Origin: DASWHR01 sp036398095
GTDB lineage: Bacteria > Actinomycetota > AC-67
Assembly: GCA_036398095.1 (NCBI GenBank)
Contig: DASWHR010000131.1
Span: forward strand, 1 to 10,260
Direction: 5' to 3'
Length of the DNA stretch: 10,260 nucleotides
Each line of letters opens with the position of its first letter. The stretch's first letter is position 1. The notes under the pieces were generated by a model, which worked only from the letters and a program-made list of their open reading frames with translations, was not told where the DNA came from and searched no databases. Positions 1 to 5,288 of the stretch are shown here, piece by piece. A program made the position numbers and the translations under genes.

Positions 1-107
1 GCTTCCAGAAAGGCTTCCAGGTCGCGGCTTCGCGACCGCGGCCGCGATCGTGTCCGCGACTGGGCCGACGGGTCGGCGTTGTCGTGTGATCGCTTCGCCC
101 TGATCAT
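1..107 (-). CDS. Possible N-terminus of a gene overlapping the kinase stop (partial)
   Basis: On the minus strand an ATG at 107-105 overlaps the kinase stop codon in an ATGA arrangement, and the frame then stays open to the window edge (35 codons). The peptide starts MIRAKRSHDN, continues with an Arg/Ser-rich stretch and reaches RDLEAFLEA at the edge. ATGA overlaps are typical of co-translated operon partners, so this could be the gene after the kinase. The start does not look like a response-regulator receiver, which would normally show a hydrophobic strand followed by acidic residues. I do not recognise it. Another minus frame and a plus frame are also open here, so it may not be real. The purine stretch before the ATG is only a weak ribosome site. 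Confidence 0.33.
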   Translation of the reverse strand, partial: MIRAKRSHDNADPSAQSRTRSRPRSRSRDLEAFLE

Positions 108-1516
108 GCTCCCACTTTCTCGATGTGTTCGGTGGCGTCCACGCGCGCCAGCGGGATCGTGAAGGCGAAGGTCGATCCGTCGCCGGGAGCCGACTCCACC
201 CAGACACGGCCGCCCATCGCATCCACGAGACCCTTGACGATGTAGAGACCCAGTCCGGTTCCGCCGACATCCCGCGTCGCGGGTGTGGACAACCGTTGGA
301 ACTTTTGGAACAGCTTTGCGGTGTCCTCGGCGCTGATTCCGCAGCCCCGATCTTCGACGGCGACTTCGACCTCGCCGTCCGACTCTCGAGCGACGATCCG
401 CACCCGCGCCTCCGGCGGCGAATACTTGATCGCGTTGTCGATCAGGTTGATCAGGACCTCTTCGAGCTTGGGGCGATCGGCCGCGACGGCGGGAAGGTTG
501 CGTGGGATTTCGACATCGACCGGCCGGTCCCACTTGCCGGAGAAGTGATCCAGGACGTCCCGGACGAGGTCTGCCGGCGCGACCGGCTGGATGTCCATGC
601 GCAGACGTCGCGCGTCGATCCGCGACACCTGCAGCAGGTCGTCCACCAGCCGGGCAAGCCGGTCGGCTTGCGCGTTGACGGTCGTCAGGAAGTTCGCGCG
701 CGTCTCCGGAGGGAGCGCCTCGCCGCGCTGAAGCAAGGTCTTGGCGAATCCTTTGATCGCCGTCAGAGGCGCCCGAAGCTCGTGAGACACGATCGAGACG
801 AAGTCGCGCTGGAGCGTTTGCATCTCCTTGGCCTCGGTGATGTCGCGCAGGACGGCCAGCAGCAGGGCCGGTCGTTCCCCGTCGGCATCGTGGATCGGAG
901 AGAACGTCCCGCTGACCCAGCGCTCCCCTCCGCCCGAGACTTGCATGCGCAGCTCGATGCCGGTGATCGGGATCCCTTCGTCGAGCGCGGCTCGCAGGGG
1001 GTAGGCGTCCTCGGTCAGGACCACGCCGTCCGGGGATGTGAAGCGCAGGATCGCGGGGGCGTAGGCGCCCACGGCACGCACCGCATCGACTCCGGTGAGC
1101 ACGTGCATCGCGGCGTTGAAGCGCAGTAGCCGAAGGTCGGCGTCCACGACCGCAACCCCGTCGGCCGATCCGTCCAGGAGCGCCGCGTTGGTGTCCCGCT
1201 CGCGGTGAAGTTCGGTCAGGTACTCGAGTCTTGTCATCAGCCGCGTGGACTCGACGTGCTCCTCGGTGAGGCGGTCTTGGAGGCGGCGAAGGTTGCGTTC
1301 GCGATCGATCACATAGGTGAGGAATCCGACCACCAACACGCCGAGGGCGATGCGCAGGCGGCCCGTCGGCAGCAAGGTCGCAATCTGATTCTCGCCTTCG
1401 TTGCTGCTGACGTAGACGACCGCGCCGACCAAGGCGGTCATGATGACGAACGTGACGGCCCAAAGATGCCACCGGGCTCGTTCGATCGTGCTTTCGCGGC
1501 GGTACCGCGCCGTCAT
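104..1516 (-). CDS. Membrane-bound PAS sensor histidine kinase
   Basis: A 470-residue sensor kinase that autophosphorylates a histidine and passes the phosphate to a response regulator. Seen in order: two hydrophobic segments near residues 19-37 and 54-70 with a short loop between, a helical linker (~71-108), a PAS-type domain (~110-228) ending in the usual LRDITE junction, the HisKA helix with SHELRAPL (His245), and an HATPase_c domain with N-box NLIDNAIKYSP (357-367), G1 box DRGCGIS (389-395), an F box around KLFQKFQR (401-408) and G2 box GGTGLGLYIV (418-427). All catalytic motifs are intact. The ATG at 1516 is chosen because AGGAGG lies five bases upstream. It is divergent from the muramidase-like gene. 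No response regulator is visible, so its partner is unknown. The signal it senses cannot be read; the extracytoplasmic loop is too short for a classic ligand domain, so the PAS domain is the likelier sensor. Confidence 0.95.
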   Translation of the reverse strand: MTARYRRESTIERARWHLWAVTFVIMTALVGAVVYVSSNEGENQIATLLPTGRLRIALGVLVVGFLTYVIDRERNLRRLQDRLTEEHVESTRLMTRLEYLTELHRERDTNAALLDGSADGVAVVDADLRLLRFNAAMHVLTGVDAVRAVGAYAPAILRFTSPDGVVLTEDAYPLRAALDEGIPITGIELRMQVSGGGERWVSGTFSPIHDADGERPALLLAVLRDITEAKEMQTLQRDFVSIVSHELRAPLTAIKGFAKTLLQRGEALPPETRANFLTTVNAQADRLARLVDDLLQVSRIDARRLRMDIQPVAPADLVRDVLDHFSGKWDRPVDVEIPRNLPAVAADRPKLEEVLINLIDNAIKYSPPEARVRIVARESDGEVEVAVEDRGCGISAEDTAKLFQKFQRLSTPATRDVGGTGLGLYIVKGLVDAMGGRVWVESAPGDGSTFAFTIPLARVDATEHIEKVGA

Positions 1517-1521
1517 TCATG

Positions 1522-1527
1522 CCTCCT
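1522..1527 (-). promoter_or_regulatory. Ribosome binding site of the histidine kinase
   Basis: The minus strand reads AGGAGG here, a full Shine-Dalgarno core, five bases before the ATG at 1516-1514. A second ATG at 1520 is only one base from the motif and in another frame, so the site fixes the start at 1516. Confidence 0.85.
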
Positions 1528-1692
1528 GGGTCGATCGGCCGTTCCGGTCTTAGCCAATATCGGCACGCCGAGGGGTGTCTCTTGACGTGATCGGGCCCCA
1601 AAAGGTTGGTTGCGAGCCGCCGGACCGGACGCCGGCCGCGTCGGGACTCGGATTTGACCGGCGTCGAATCGATCTCCACCGCTTGTGAGTTC

Positions 1693-1736
1693 GTGATTCA
1701 CCCAAGTTGACAGAAGCTGCCCCGGACCTCCAAAGT
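1693..1736 (+). promoter_or_regulatory. Possible promoter/operator of the muramidase-like gene
   Basis: A consensus -35 TTGACA sits at 1707-1712. The best -10 at an 18-base spacing is the poor CAAAGT at 1731-1736 (three of six matches). A start about seven bases further would put the transcript 5' end at or near the GTG at 1745, which would explain why that gene has no Shine-Dalgarno. The 9-base palindrome GTGATTCAC at 1693-1701 lies just upstream of the -35 and could be a regulator half-site. The -10 is weak, so this is tentative. Confidence 0.25.
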
Positions 1737-1744
1737 GGCGCCTC

Positions 1745-2350
1745 GTGTCCGATATGCCCAGTAGCGGCACGCTTCCCGTCGCGAGGTCGCACCACCAAAC
1801 TCCGGCAGCGCGCATCGCGGCGCTGATCGCCGGAGCGCTTGTGCTTGCTGGAATCGGTGTCGCGCTCAAGGCGCAGGCGCCGGCGCGGCCGGCCGTTGCC
1901 GGCGCGGACGTGCGCTCGGCCGACGTTCGGATCCACGCGCTCGCGCCCGTCGCGCCCCCACCGGGCTACGTCGGCAAGGACGGGCAGCGCATCGACGCCG
2001 CTCGAATCCGCGACTATCTGGTCCGGCAACGCTCGCCGATGGCCGTCTATGCGACCAACATCGTCGATGCCGGCATCCGCTACGGCGTCGATCCGCGAGT
2101 GATCGTGGCGATCGCAGGAGTCGAGTCCACCTACGGCCGCTACGCGCGCGGCCACAACGCCTGGGGATGGAACGCGGGCAAGGCCCGCTGGGGATCCTGG
2201 GAGATCTCCATCGACCGGTTCACCAAGGCGCTCGGCTCTTCATACCGCTCGCTTCGGCACGGCCGCTTCGCCGCCGCATCCCGGACGTATTGCCCGCCGT
2301 GCGGCAGCCGCTGGGGCCGTCAGACCCTGTCGATCTTCAACGCCATCTGA
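1745..2350 (+). CDS. Secreted or membrane-anchored muramidase-like (glucosaminidase/lysozyme-fold) protein
   Basis: A 201-residue protein with a cytoplasmic N-terminus, one hydrophobic segment (~22-41) and an Ala/Pro-rich linker (~42-75), so the rest should lie outside the membrane. The C-terminal ~100 residues carry VDPRVIVAIAGVESTYGRY (115-133), where Glu127 sits in the place of the catalytic acid of lysozyme-like and glucosaminidase domains. NAWGWN (138-143), GSWEISIDRFTKAL (150-163) and a YCPP..W tail (182-190) follow, as in many small actinobacterial proteins annotated as glucosaminidase or lytic transglycosylase. The expected role is cutting peptidoglycan glycan strands. The GTG at 1745 and the ATG at 1754 are both possible starts and neither has a Shine-Dalgarno; the effect is three residues. 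It is a single gene, divergent from the kinase and followed by a hairpin. Cys183 and Cys186 could pair. The fold is fairly sure; the bond cut is not. Confidence 0.82.
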   Translation: MSDMPSSGTLPVARSHHQTPAARIAALIAGALVLAGIGVALKAQAPARPAVAGADVRSADVRIHALAPVAPPPGYVGKDGQRIDAARIRDYLVRQRSPMAVYATNIVDAGIRYGVDPRVIVAIAGVESTYGRYARGHNAWGWNAGKARWGSWEISIDRFTKALGSSYRSLRHGRFAAASRTYCPPCGSRWGRQTLSIFNAI

Positions 2351-2368
2351 TCCGGGACGCCCGCAAGC

Positions 2369-2386
2369 CGCCGGAGGACTCCGGCG
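2369..2386 (+). terminator. GC hairpin after the muramidase-like gene
   Basis: CGCCGGA (2369-2375) and TCCGGCG (2380-2386) form a perfect 7-bp stem with a GGAC loop, 18 bases after the stop at 2350. Only two T residues follow, so it is not a textbook intrinsic terminator. Hairpins lacking a T-run are common after genes in high-GC Actinobacteria. The position supports a transcript end for this single gene. Confidence 0.45.
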
Positions 2387-2616
2387 TTCGGAGCAAAGCG
2401 ATACGGCAGGAAGCGGCTTTGGCCCGGCCGAGCCGCCATGGGCGTTTTATCACCGGAGCATCGTCCGTTATTTCCCTTGCCGCCCCGGAACCTGCCCCGA
2501 ATCCGCGTCGTTGACGTGATGAAACCGAGCAGCGACAACGATCCAAACGAACATCTCAAGTATCGACGCCCCCGGTGCCGATACACCGGACGAAGAACAA
2601 AGGCATGGAGGACGCG
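2387..2616. other. Intergenic gap before the zinc-ribbon gene
   Basis: About 230 bases follow the hairpin without a supported gene. Short frames run through it but lack ribosome sites and recognisable sequence. A TTGACG resembling a -35 lies at 2511-2516, but only GACAAC (2534-2539) stands at -10 spacing, so a promoter is possible but weak. Part of the stretch (about 2440-2600) is less GC-rich than its surroundings, as expected for regulatory DNA. Confidence 0.4.
2607..2611 (+). promoter_or_regulatory. Ribosome binding site that decides the zinc-ribbon start
   Basis: GGAGG lies five bases before the GTG at 2617. In-frame upstream starts exist at GTG 2575 and ATG 2605, but neither has a well-placed site and the ATG at 2605 overlaps this one. 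The site therefore favours the shorter 108-residue protein. Confidence 0.7.
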
Positions 2617-2943
2617 GTGACTACGATTAAGGCGACCTGCCCCACCTGCGGTGAAGTCGAGCTCACGCCCGACGACATCGAACTGCGCGTGTGCAACTTC
2701 GCGCCCGCCTCGTACTACGTGTTCGAATGCCCGATGTGCCTCGCGTCGGTTCGCAAGCCGGCCGACGATCGCGTGATCCAGCTTCTGATCTCCGGCGGCG
2801 TCCACGCCGTCGTCTGGGAGTATCCGGCCGAGGTCACCGAGCGGCCGGACGGACCGCCGCTCACCCACGACGACCTGCTGGACTTCCACCTGCTCCTGGA
2901 CCAGCCCGACTGGTTCCAGCGTCTCGCCAGCGTCGCCTCCTGA
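2617..2943 (+). CDS. Small zinc-ribbon protein of unknown role
   Basis: A 108-residue protein beginning MTTIKATCPTCG. Two knuckles, Cys8-x-x-Cys11 (CPTC) and Cys38-x-x-Cys41 (CPMC), about 27 residues apart, form a probable structural zinc ribbon; a further Cys26 lies between. The C-terminal half has no cysteine and ends in a helical segment, THDDLLDFHLLLDQPDWFQRL (83-103). This layout, a zinc ribbon followed by a DDLLDFHxLL...WFxRL helix, resembles small conserved hypothetical proteins I associate with Actinobacteria, but I cannot name a family. There is no signal peptide or membrane segment, so it should be cytoplasmic. It sits 56 bases before the small membrane protein gene on the same strand. 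Its function is unknown; zinc ribbons of this kind often bind nucleic acid or a protein partner. Confidence 0.8.
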   Translation: MTTIKATCPTCGEVELTPDDIELRVCNFAPASYYVFECPMCLASVRKPADDRVIQLLISGGVHAVVWEYPAEVTERPDGPPLTHDDLLDFHLLLDQPDWFQRLASVAS

Positions 2944-2960
2944 GTATCCCCGCCCGGCTC

Positions 2961-2987
2961 CCCCCGCTTCACGAGCCCCCGCTTCAC
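2961..2987 (+). repeat. Tandem pair of 12-base direct repeats before a promoter
   Basis: CCCCCGCTTCAC occurs at 2961-2972 and again at 2976-2987, separated by GAG, giving a 15-base period. The second copy abuts the TAGAAT at 2988. The copies cover the place where a -35 and an activator or repressor would sit. They could be a two-copy binding site or a chance small duplication. Confidence 0.75.
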
Positions 2988-2993
2988 TAGAAT
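2988..2993 (+). promoter_or_regulatory. Leaderless-type -10 element for the small membrane protein
   Basis: TAGAAT matches the -10 consensus in five of six positions and ends six bases before the GTG at 3000. Transcription starting about seven bases downstream would begin at that GTG, giving a leaderless mRNA, a common arrangement in Actinobacteria. No Shine-Dalgarno precedes this GTG, which agrees. No clear -35 is present. Confidence 0.55.
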
Positions 2994-2999
2994 GCGGCC

Positions 3000-3263
3000 G
3001 TGGCCGTCATCTGGGGGCTTCCCAACTGGGTCTGGTTTGCGCTCGCGGGGATCGCGCTCGCGGTGTTCGTGGTCATTGCGCGGGTGCTTGCCGCGGTCTT
3101 CGCCGCATTCCGGGAACTGCTCGAATCGCTGGAGCTGTCGCAGCGGATGCTCACCGCTGCGCTCGAATCTGCCCGATCCGAGATGGAAAAGATGCAGGAG
3201 AGCCTGGCCCGCGTCGGGAACAAGTCCGAACAAGGTCGCGAGACCGCCTGGCGGGACTGGTGA
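3000..3263 (+). CDS. Small one-helix membrane protein with coiled-coil tail, next to tatA
   Basis: An 87-residue protein. A hydrophobic helix covers about residues 9-36 (VWFALAGIALAVFVVIARVL and onward). A charged amphipathic or coiled-coil region follows (~37-72), with Leu/Met at heptad-like spacing in RELLESLELSQRMLTAALES (38-57) and SEMEKMQESLA (60-70). The tail is short and polar. Residues before the helix are few and uncharged, so the long arm probably lies in the cytoplasm. The start is GTG 3000, set by the leaderless -10 and the lack of any Shine-Dalgarno. The stop is 77 bases before tatA, and tatA has its own promoter. I do not recognise a family. The plan (one N-terminal helix, then an amphipathic helix) recalls TatA/TatB, but the FGxxxLP hinge motif of that family is absent, so a Tat role is only a guess. 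Confidence 0.72.
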   Translation: MAVIWGLPNWVWFALAGIALAVFVVIARVLAAVFAAFRELLESLELSQRMLTAALESARSEMEKMQESLARVGNKSEQGRETAWRDW

Positions 3264-3264
3264 G

Positions 3265-3288
3265 CCGGTCGGGGAGATCAGGGACCGG
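3265..3288. promoter_or_regulatory. Inverted repeat upstream of the tatA -10
   Basis: CCGGTC (3265-3270) and GACCGG (3283-3288) are perfect inverted 6-base arms 12 bases apart. They start directly after the TGA of the preceding gene and end one base before the TG of the extended -10. This could be an operator covering the -35 region or a weak terminator hairpin for the upstream gene. No T-run follows. Confidence 0.35.
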
Positions 3289-3289
3289 G

Positions 3290-3298
3290 TGATAGAAT
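3290..3298 (+). promoter_or_regulatory. Extended -10 promoter of the tat operon
   Basis: TGATAGAAT combines the TGn extension with TAGAAT (five of six matches to TATAAT). No -35 is recognisable, as expected for an extended -10. Transcription would start near 3305, leaving a leader of about 36 bases with a strong ribosome site before tatA. The same TAGAAT hexamer is used 305 bases upstream. Confidence 0.6.
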
Positions 3299-3325
3299 TT
3301 CGTCACGCTGCGCGCGACGCGCCGC

Positions 3326-3333
3326 GAAGGAGG
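3326..3333 (+). promoter_or_regulatory. Ribosome binding site of tatA
   Basis: GAAGGAGG lies seven bases before the GTG at 3341. This is the strongest ribosome site in the window, in line with the high TatA level that Tat translocons need. Confidence 0.85.
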
Positions 3334-3340
3334 CCACACG

Positions 3341-3589
3341 GTGAACGTCCTCGCTATTTTCCAACAGATCGGCATGCCCGAGATCCTCATCATCCTGGCG
3401 GTCGCATTGTTCTTGTTCGGCGCGAAACGCCTTCCCGACATCGGCAAGTCGCTCGGCAAGGGAATCCGCGAGTTCAAGACCGGCGTCAAGGGTTTGGGCG
3501 ACGACGTTCGTGAGGGCATGGAGGACGACGACGCGCCGCAGAGGCCCGACGGCAAGGACTCCTCCGCCAAGGATTCGTCCAACGGCTAG
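3341..3589 (+). CDS. tatA: Twin-arginine translocase subunit TatA
   Basis: An 82-residue TatA. It oligomerises in the cytoplasmic membrane to form or loosen the passage for folded proteins bearing twin-arginine signals. Visible: a short N-terminus, one membrane helix (~13-27, EILIILAVALFLFG), the family hinge FGAKRLPDIGKSLGKGI (26-42) leading into the amphipathic helix, then an acidic, hydrophilic tail (DDD at 62-64, and a Lys/Ser/Asp-rich end). Length and layout are normal for an actinobacterial TatA. The GTG start is fixed by a strong Shine-Dalgarno. It is the first gene of the operon, 27 bases before tatC. No tatB is seen in the window. The alternative TatB is disfavoured by the short tail and the intact FG hinge. 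Confidence 0.95.
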   Translation: MNVLAIFQQIGMPEILIILAVALFLFGAKRLPDIGKSLGKGIREFKTGVKGLGDDVREGMEDDDAPQRPDGKDSSAKDSSNG

Positions 3590-3616
3590 GCCGCGCGCCG
3601 CCGAACTCGTCGTCGC

Positions 3617-4372
3617 ATGATGCGTCTCCGCCGTCGCCCGGCGAGCTCCGACGGCCGCATGACCGTCATCGAGCATCTCGAAGAATTCCGATCCCGGATC
3701 ATCAAGGCCGCCGTCGCGTTCGTCATCGGCTCGGCGATCGCCTGGGCCTTCTACACGTCGCTGCTGGAGCTGCTCATGGCTCCGCTAGACGAGGGCGGCC
3801 GGATCGGCGGCGTGACCGTGGAAGGGCTCAACGTCGGCGGCATCGTCACCGGCTTCCTGGTCCGGCTGAAGGTCTCGATCTTTTTCGGCTTGGTGTTCGC
3901 CCTTCCGGTGATCCTGTGGCAGCTCTGGCGTTTCATCGTCCCCGGCTTGCACGTCAAGGAGCGCAAGTACGGCGTGTTCTTCGTCGCCGGCTCGCTCGGA
4001 CTGTTCGCGCTCGGCTCGTTCGTGGCGTTCCTGGTCCTGCCGCAGGCGATCGGGTTTCTGCTGTCCTTCGCGAAAGCGCCGCTCAAGCCGCTGATCTTCG
4101 TGGACCAGTATCTGTCGTTCGTGTCGTTCATGGTGCTCGCCTTCGGGCTGTCGTTCGAGTTTCCCCTGCTACTGATGTTCCTCGCCGGGCTCGGGATGGT
4201 CACGTCGAAAAAGCTCGGCAAGTGGCGCCGGCAGGCGGCGTTCACCGCGGCCGTCGTCGCTGCCGTCGCGACCCCGTCGCAGGATCCCTACTCGATGCTC
4301 CTGATGGCGATCCCGCTGTATGTCCTTTACGAAGTCTCCGTCCTGGTGATCCGCTTCGTCATGAGGAAATAG
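3617..4372 (+). CDS. tatC: Twin-arginine translocase subunit TatC
   Basis: A 251-residue six-helix membrane protein that recognises the twin-arginine signal and recruits TatA. Family marks: the N-terminal cytoplasmic MTVIEHLEEFRSRI (15-28), like the E. coli HLxELRxR element; ALPVILWQLWRFIVPGL (95-111) and KERKY (114-118); AFGLSFEFP (175-183) with the conserved intramembrane Glu181; and ATPSQDPYSMLLMAIPLYVLYE (218-239) before the last helices. Length is usual for the family. The ATG at 3617 is directly followed by a second ATG at 3620, and an in-frame ATG at 3659 would begin exactly at the conserved helix. None has a clear Shine-Dalgarno, so the first 14 residues (Arg-rich) are uncertain. The lack of a ribosome site suggests coupling to tatA. 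It is followed after four bases by the lipid kinase. Confidence 0.95.
   Translation: MMRLRRRPASSDGRMTVIEHLEEFRSRIIKAAVAFVIGSAIAWAFYTSLLELLMAPLDEGGRIGGVTVEGLNVGGIVTGFLVRLKVSIFFGLVFALPVILWQLWRFIVPGLHVKERKYGVFFVAGSLGLFALGSFVAFLVLPQAIGFLLSFAKAPLKPLIFVDQYLSFVSFMVLAFGLSFEFPLLLMFLAGLGMVTSKKLGKWRRQAAFTAAVVAAVATPSQDPYSMLLMAIPLYVLYEVSVLVIRFVMRK
4363..4369 (+). promoter_or_regulatory. Ribosome binding site of the lipid kinase, inside the tatC end
   Basis: GAGGAAA lies within the last codons of tatC, seven bases before the GTG at 4377, and sets that start. The two genes are separated by only four bases, so the site supports translation from the tat transcript. Confidence 0.6.
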
Positions 4373-4376
4373 CCGC

Positions 4377-5288
4377 GTGGCAATCAATTCCACGCCGCGC
4401 CGCCGCTCGATCGCGCTGATCGCCAACCCGACGTCGGGTCGCGGTCGCGTGGGCCGGTTCTTGCCGCAGATCGAGCAGCGGCTGCGCGAGGCCGGTGCGA
4501 CCGTTCAGACAATGATCTCTCGCTCGCCGTCGCACGCCGTCGAGCTTGCCGGGGAAGCGGCCTCCCGGCACGAGGTGGTGGCGGCGGCCGGCGGTGACGG
4601 CATGGTCCACTTCGCGGCCAACGGCGTGATCGGCTCGCAGGCCGCGCTGGGGATCGTGCCGCTCGGCACGGGGAACGACTTCGCGGCCAATCTTGGCTAC
4701 GCGCGGCGCGATCCCCTTGCGGCGTGCGCGGCGCTGGCGTCCGGACCGATCCGGACGGTGGACGCCGGCCGGATCGAAGGCGGACCCTTCTTCGTCTGTG
4801 TTGCGAGCGGCGGGTTCGATTCGGAGGTCAACCGGCTCGCCAACCGGATTCGCGGCCTTCGCGGAACGCCGGTCTACGTCGTCGCGACGCTGCGGACGCT
4901 CGCCCGGTTCCGGCCGGCGCGGTTCACGGTGACGCTCGACGGGCAGGTTCGGCACATGGATGCGATGTTCGTGGCCGTCGGGAACGCGACCTCCTACGGT
5001 GGGGGGATGCGGATCACGCCGGGCGCCGTGCTCGACGACGGCGCCTTCGACGTCACCATCGTCGGCGCGCTCGGTCGCGCCGGCCTGCTTCGCCAATTCC
5101 CGAAGCTGTTCAAGGGAACGCACATCCATCATCGTGCCGTCACGACCGCCCGCGCCGCATCGGTGACCATCGCCGCCGACCGCCCGTTCGCCTGCTACGC
5201 CGACGGCGAAGAGATCGGCCCGCTTCCGGTCACGATGACGATCGTGCCGGGCGCGCTTCGCGTCGTCGCTCCCACGGTGCGGCCGTGA
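4377..5288 (+). CDS. Diacylglycerol kinase family lipid kinase
   Basis: A 303-residue soluble kinase of the DagK catalytic (YegS/DgkB) family, which phosphorylates diacylglycerol or a related lipid with ATP and returns it to phospholipid synthesis. Visible: NPTSGRG (17-23) at the first strand, the nucleotide-binding AAGGDGMVHFAANG (70-83), PLGTGNDFA (95-103), GNATSYGGGMRITPGAVLDDG (202-222) with the acidic DDG of the second domain, and YADGE (274-278) near the end. The order and length are those of the family. The usual GGDGT is GGDGM here and the following Asn is His; the GGDG core is intact. It starts four bases after tatC, and its TGA overlaps the helicase GTG, so it is embedded in the tat-helicase operon. 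Other substrates (sphingosine-like or other lipids) cannot be excluded from sequence. Confidence 0.92.
   Translation: MAINSTPRRRSIALIANPTSGRGRVGRFLPQIEQRLREAGATVQTMISRSPSHAVELAGEAASRHEVVAAAGGDGMVHFAANGVIGSQAALGIVPLGTGNDFAANLGYARRDPLAACAALASGPIRTVDAGRIEGGPFFVCVASGGFDSEVNRLANRIRGLRGTPVYVVATLRTLARFRPARFTVTLDGQVRHMDAMFVAVGNATSYGGGMRITPGAVLDDGAFDVTIVGALGRAGLLRQFPKLFKGTHIHHRAVTTARAASVTIAADRPFACYADGEEIGPLPVTMTIVPGALRVVAPTVRP

Larger units (their letters stand above)
1517..1744. other. Divergent intergenic spacer (228 bases)
   Basis: The spacer separates the minus-strand kinase from the plus-strand muramidase-like gene and must hold both promoters. I see the kinase ribosome site, one consensus -35 for the plus strand (described separately) and a GTGATTCAC palindrome. 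No good minus-strand -10/-35 pair was found. Antisense frames from both neighbours cross it but show no coding character. Confidence 0.6.

Noticed and set aside
125..1129. 334-codon plus-strand frame opposite the histidine kinase
   Set aside because: The kinase has every catalytic motif intact on the other strand; this frame is its Arg/Gln/Asp-rich mirror.
1550..2155. 201-codon minus-strand frame over the muramidase-like gene
   Set aside because: It is antisense to a gene with a signal anchor and a lysozyme-like motif, and is rich in Arg/Asp with no domain.
2575..2616. Longer N-terminus for the zinc-ribbon protein (GTG 2575 or ATG 2605)
   Set aside because: Neither start has a well-spaced ribosome site, whereas GGAGG sits five bases before GTG 2617, where the conserved-looking protein begins.
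2992..3513. 173-codon plus-strand frame from ATG 2992 across the membrane protein and tatA
   Set aside because: It overlaps tatA and the small membrane protein, has no ribosome site, and its ATG is inside the TAGAAT promoter element.
4724..5284. In-frame upstream extension of the helicase
   Set aside because: It overlaps the lipid kinase, translates to Arg-rich nonsense, and the helicase begins naturally at the GTG overlapping the kinase stop.
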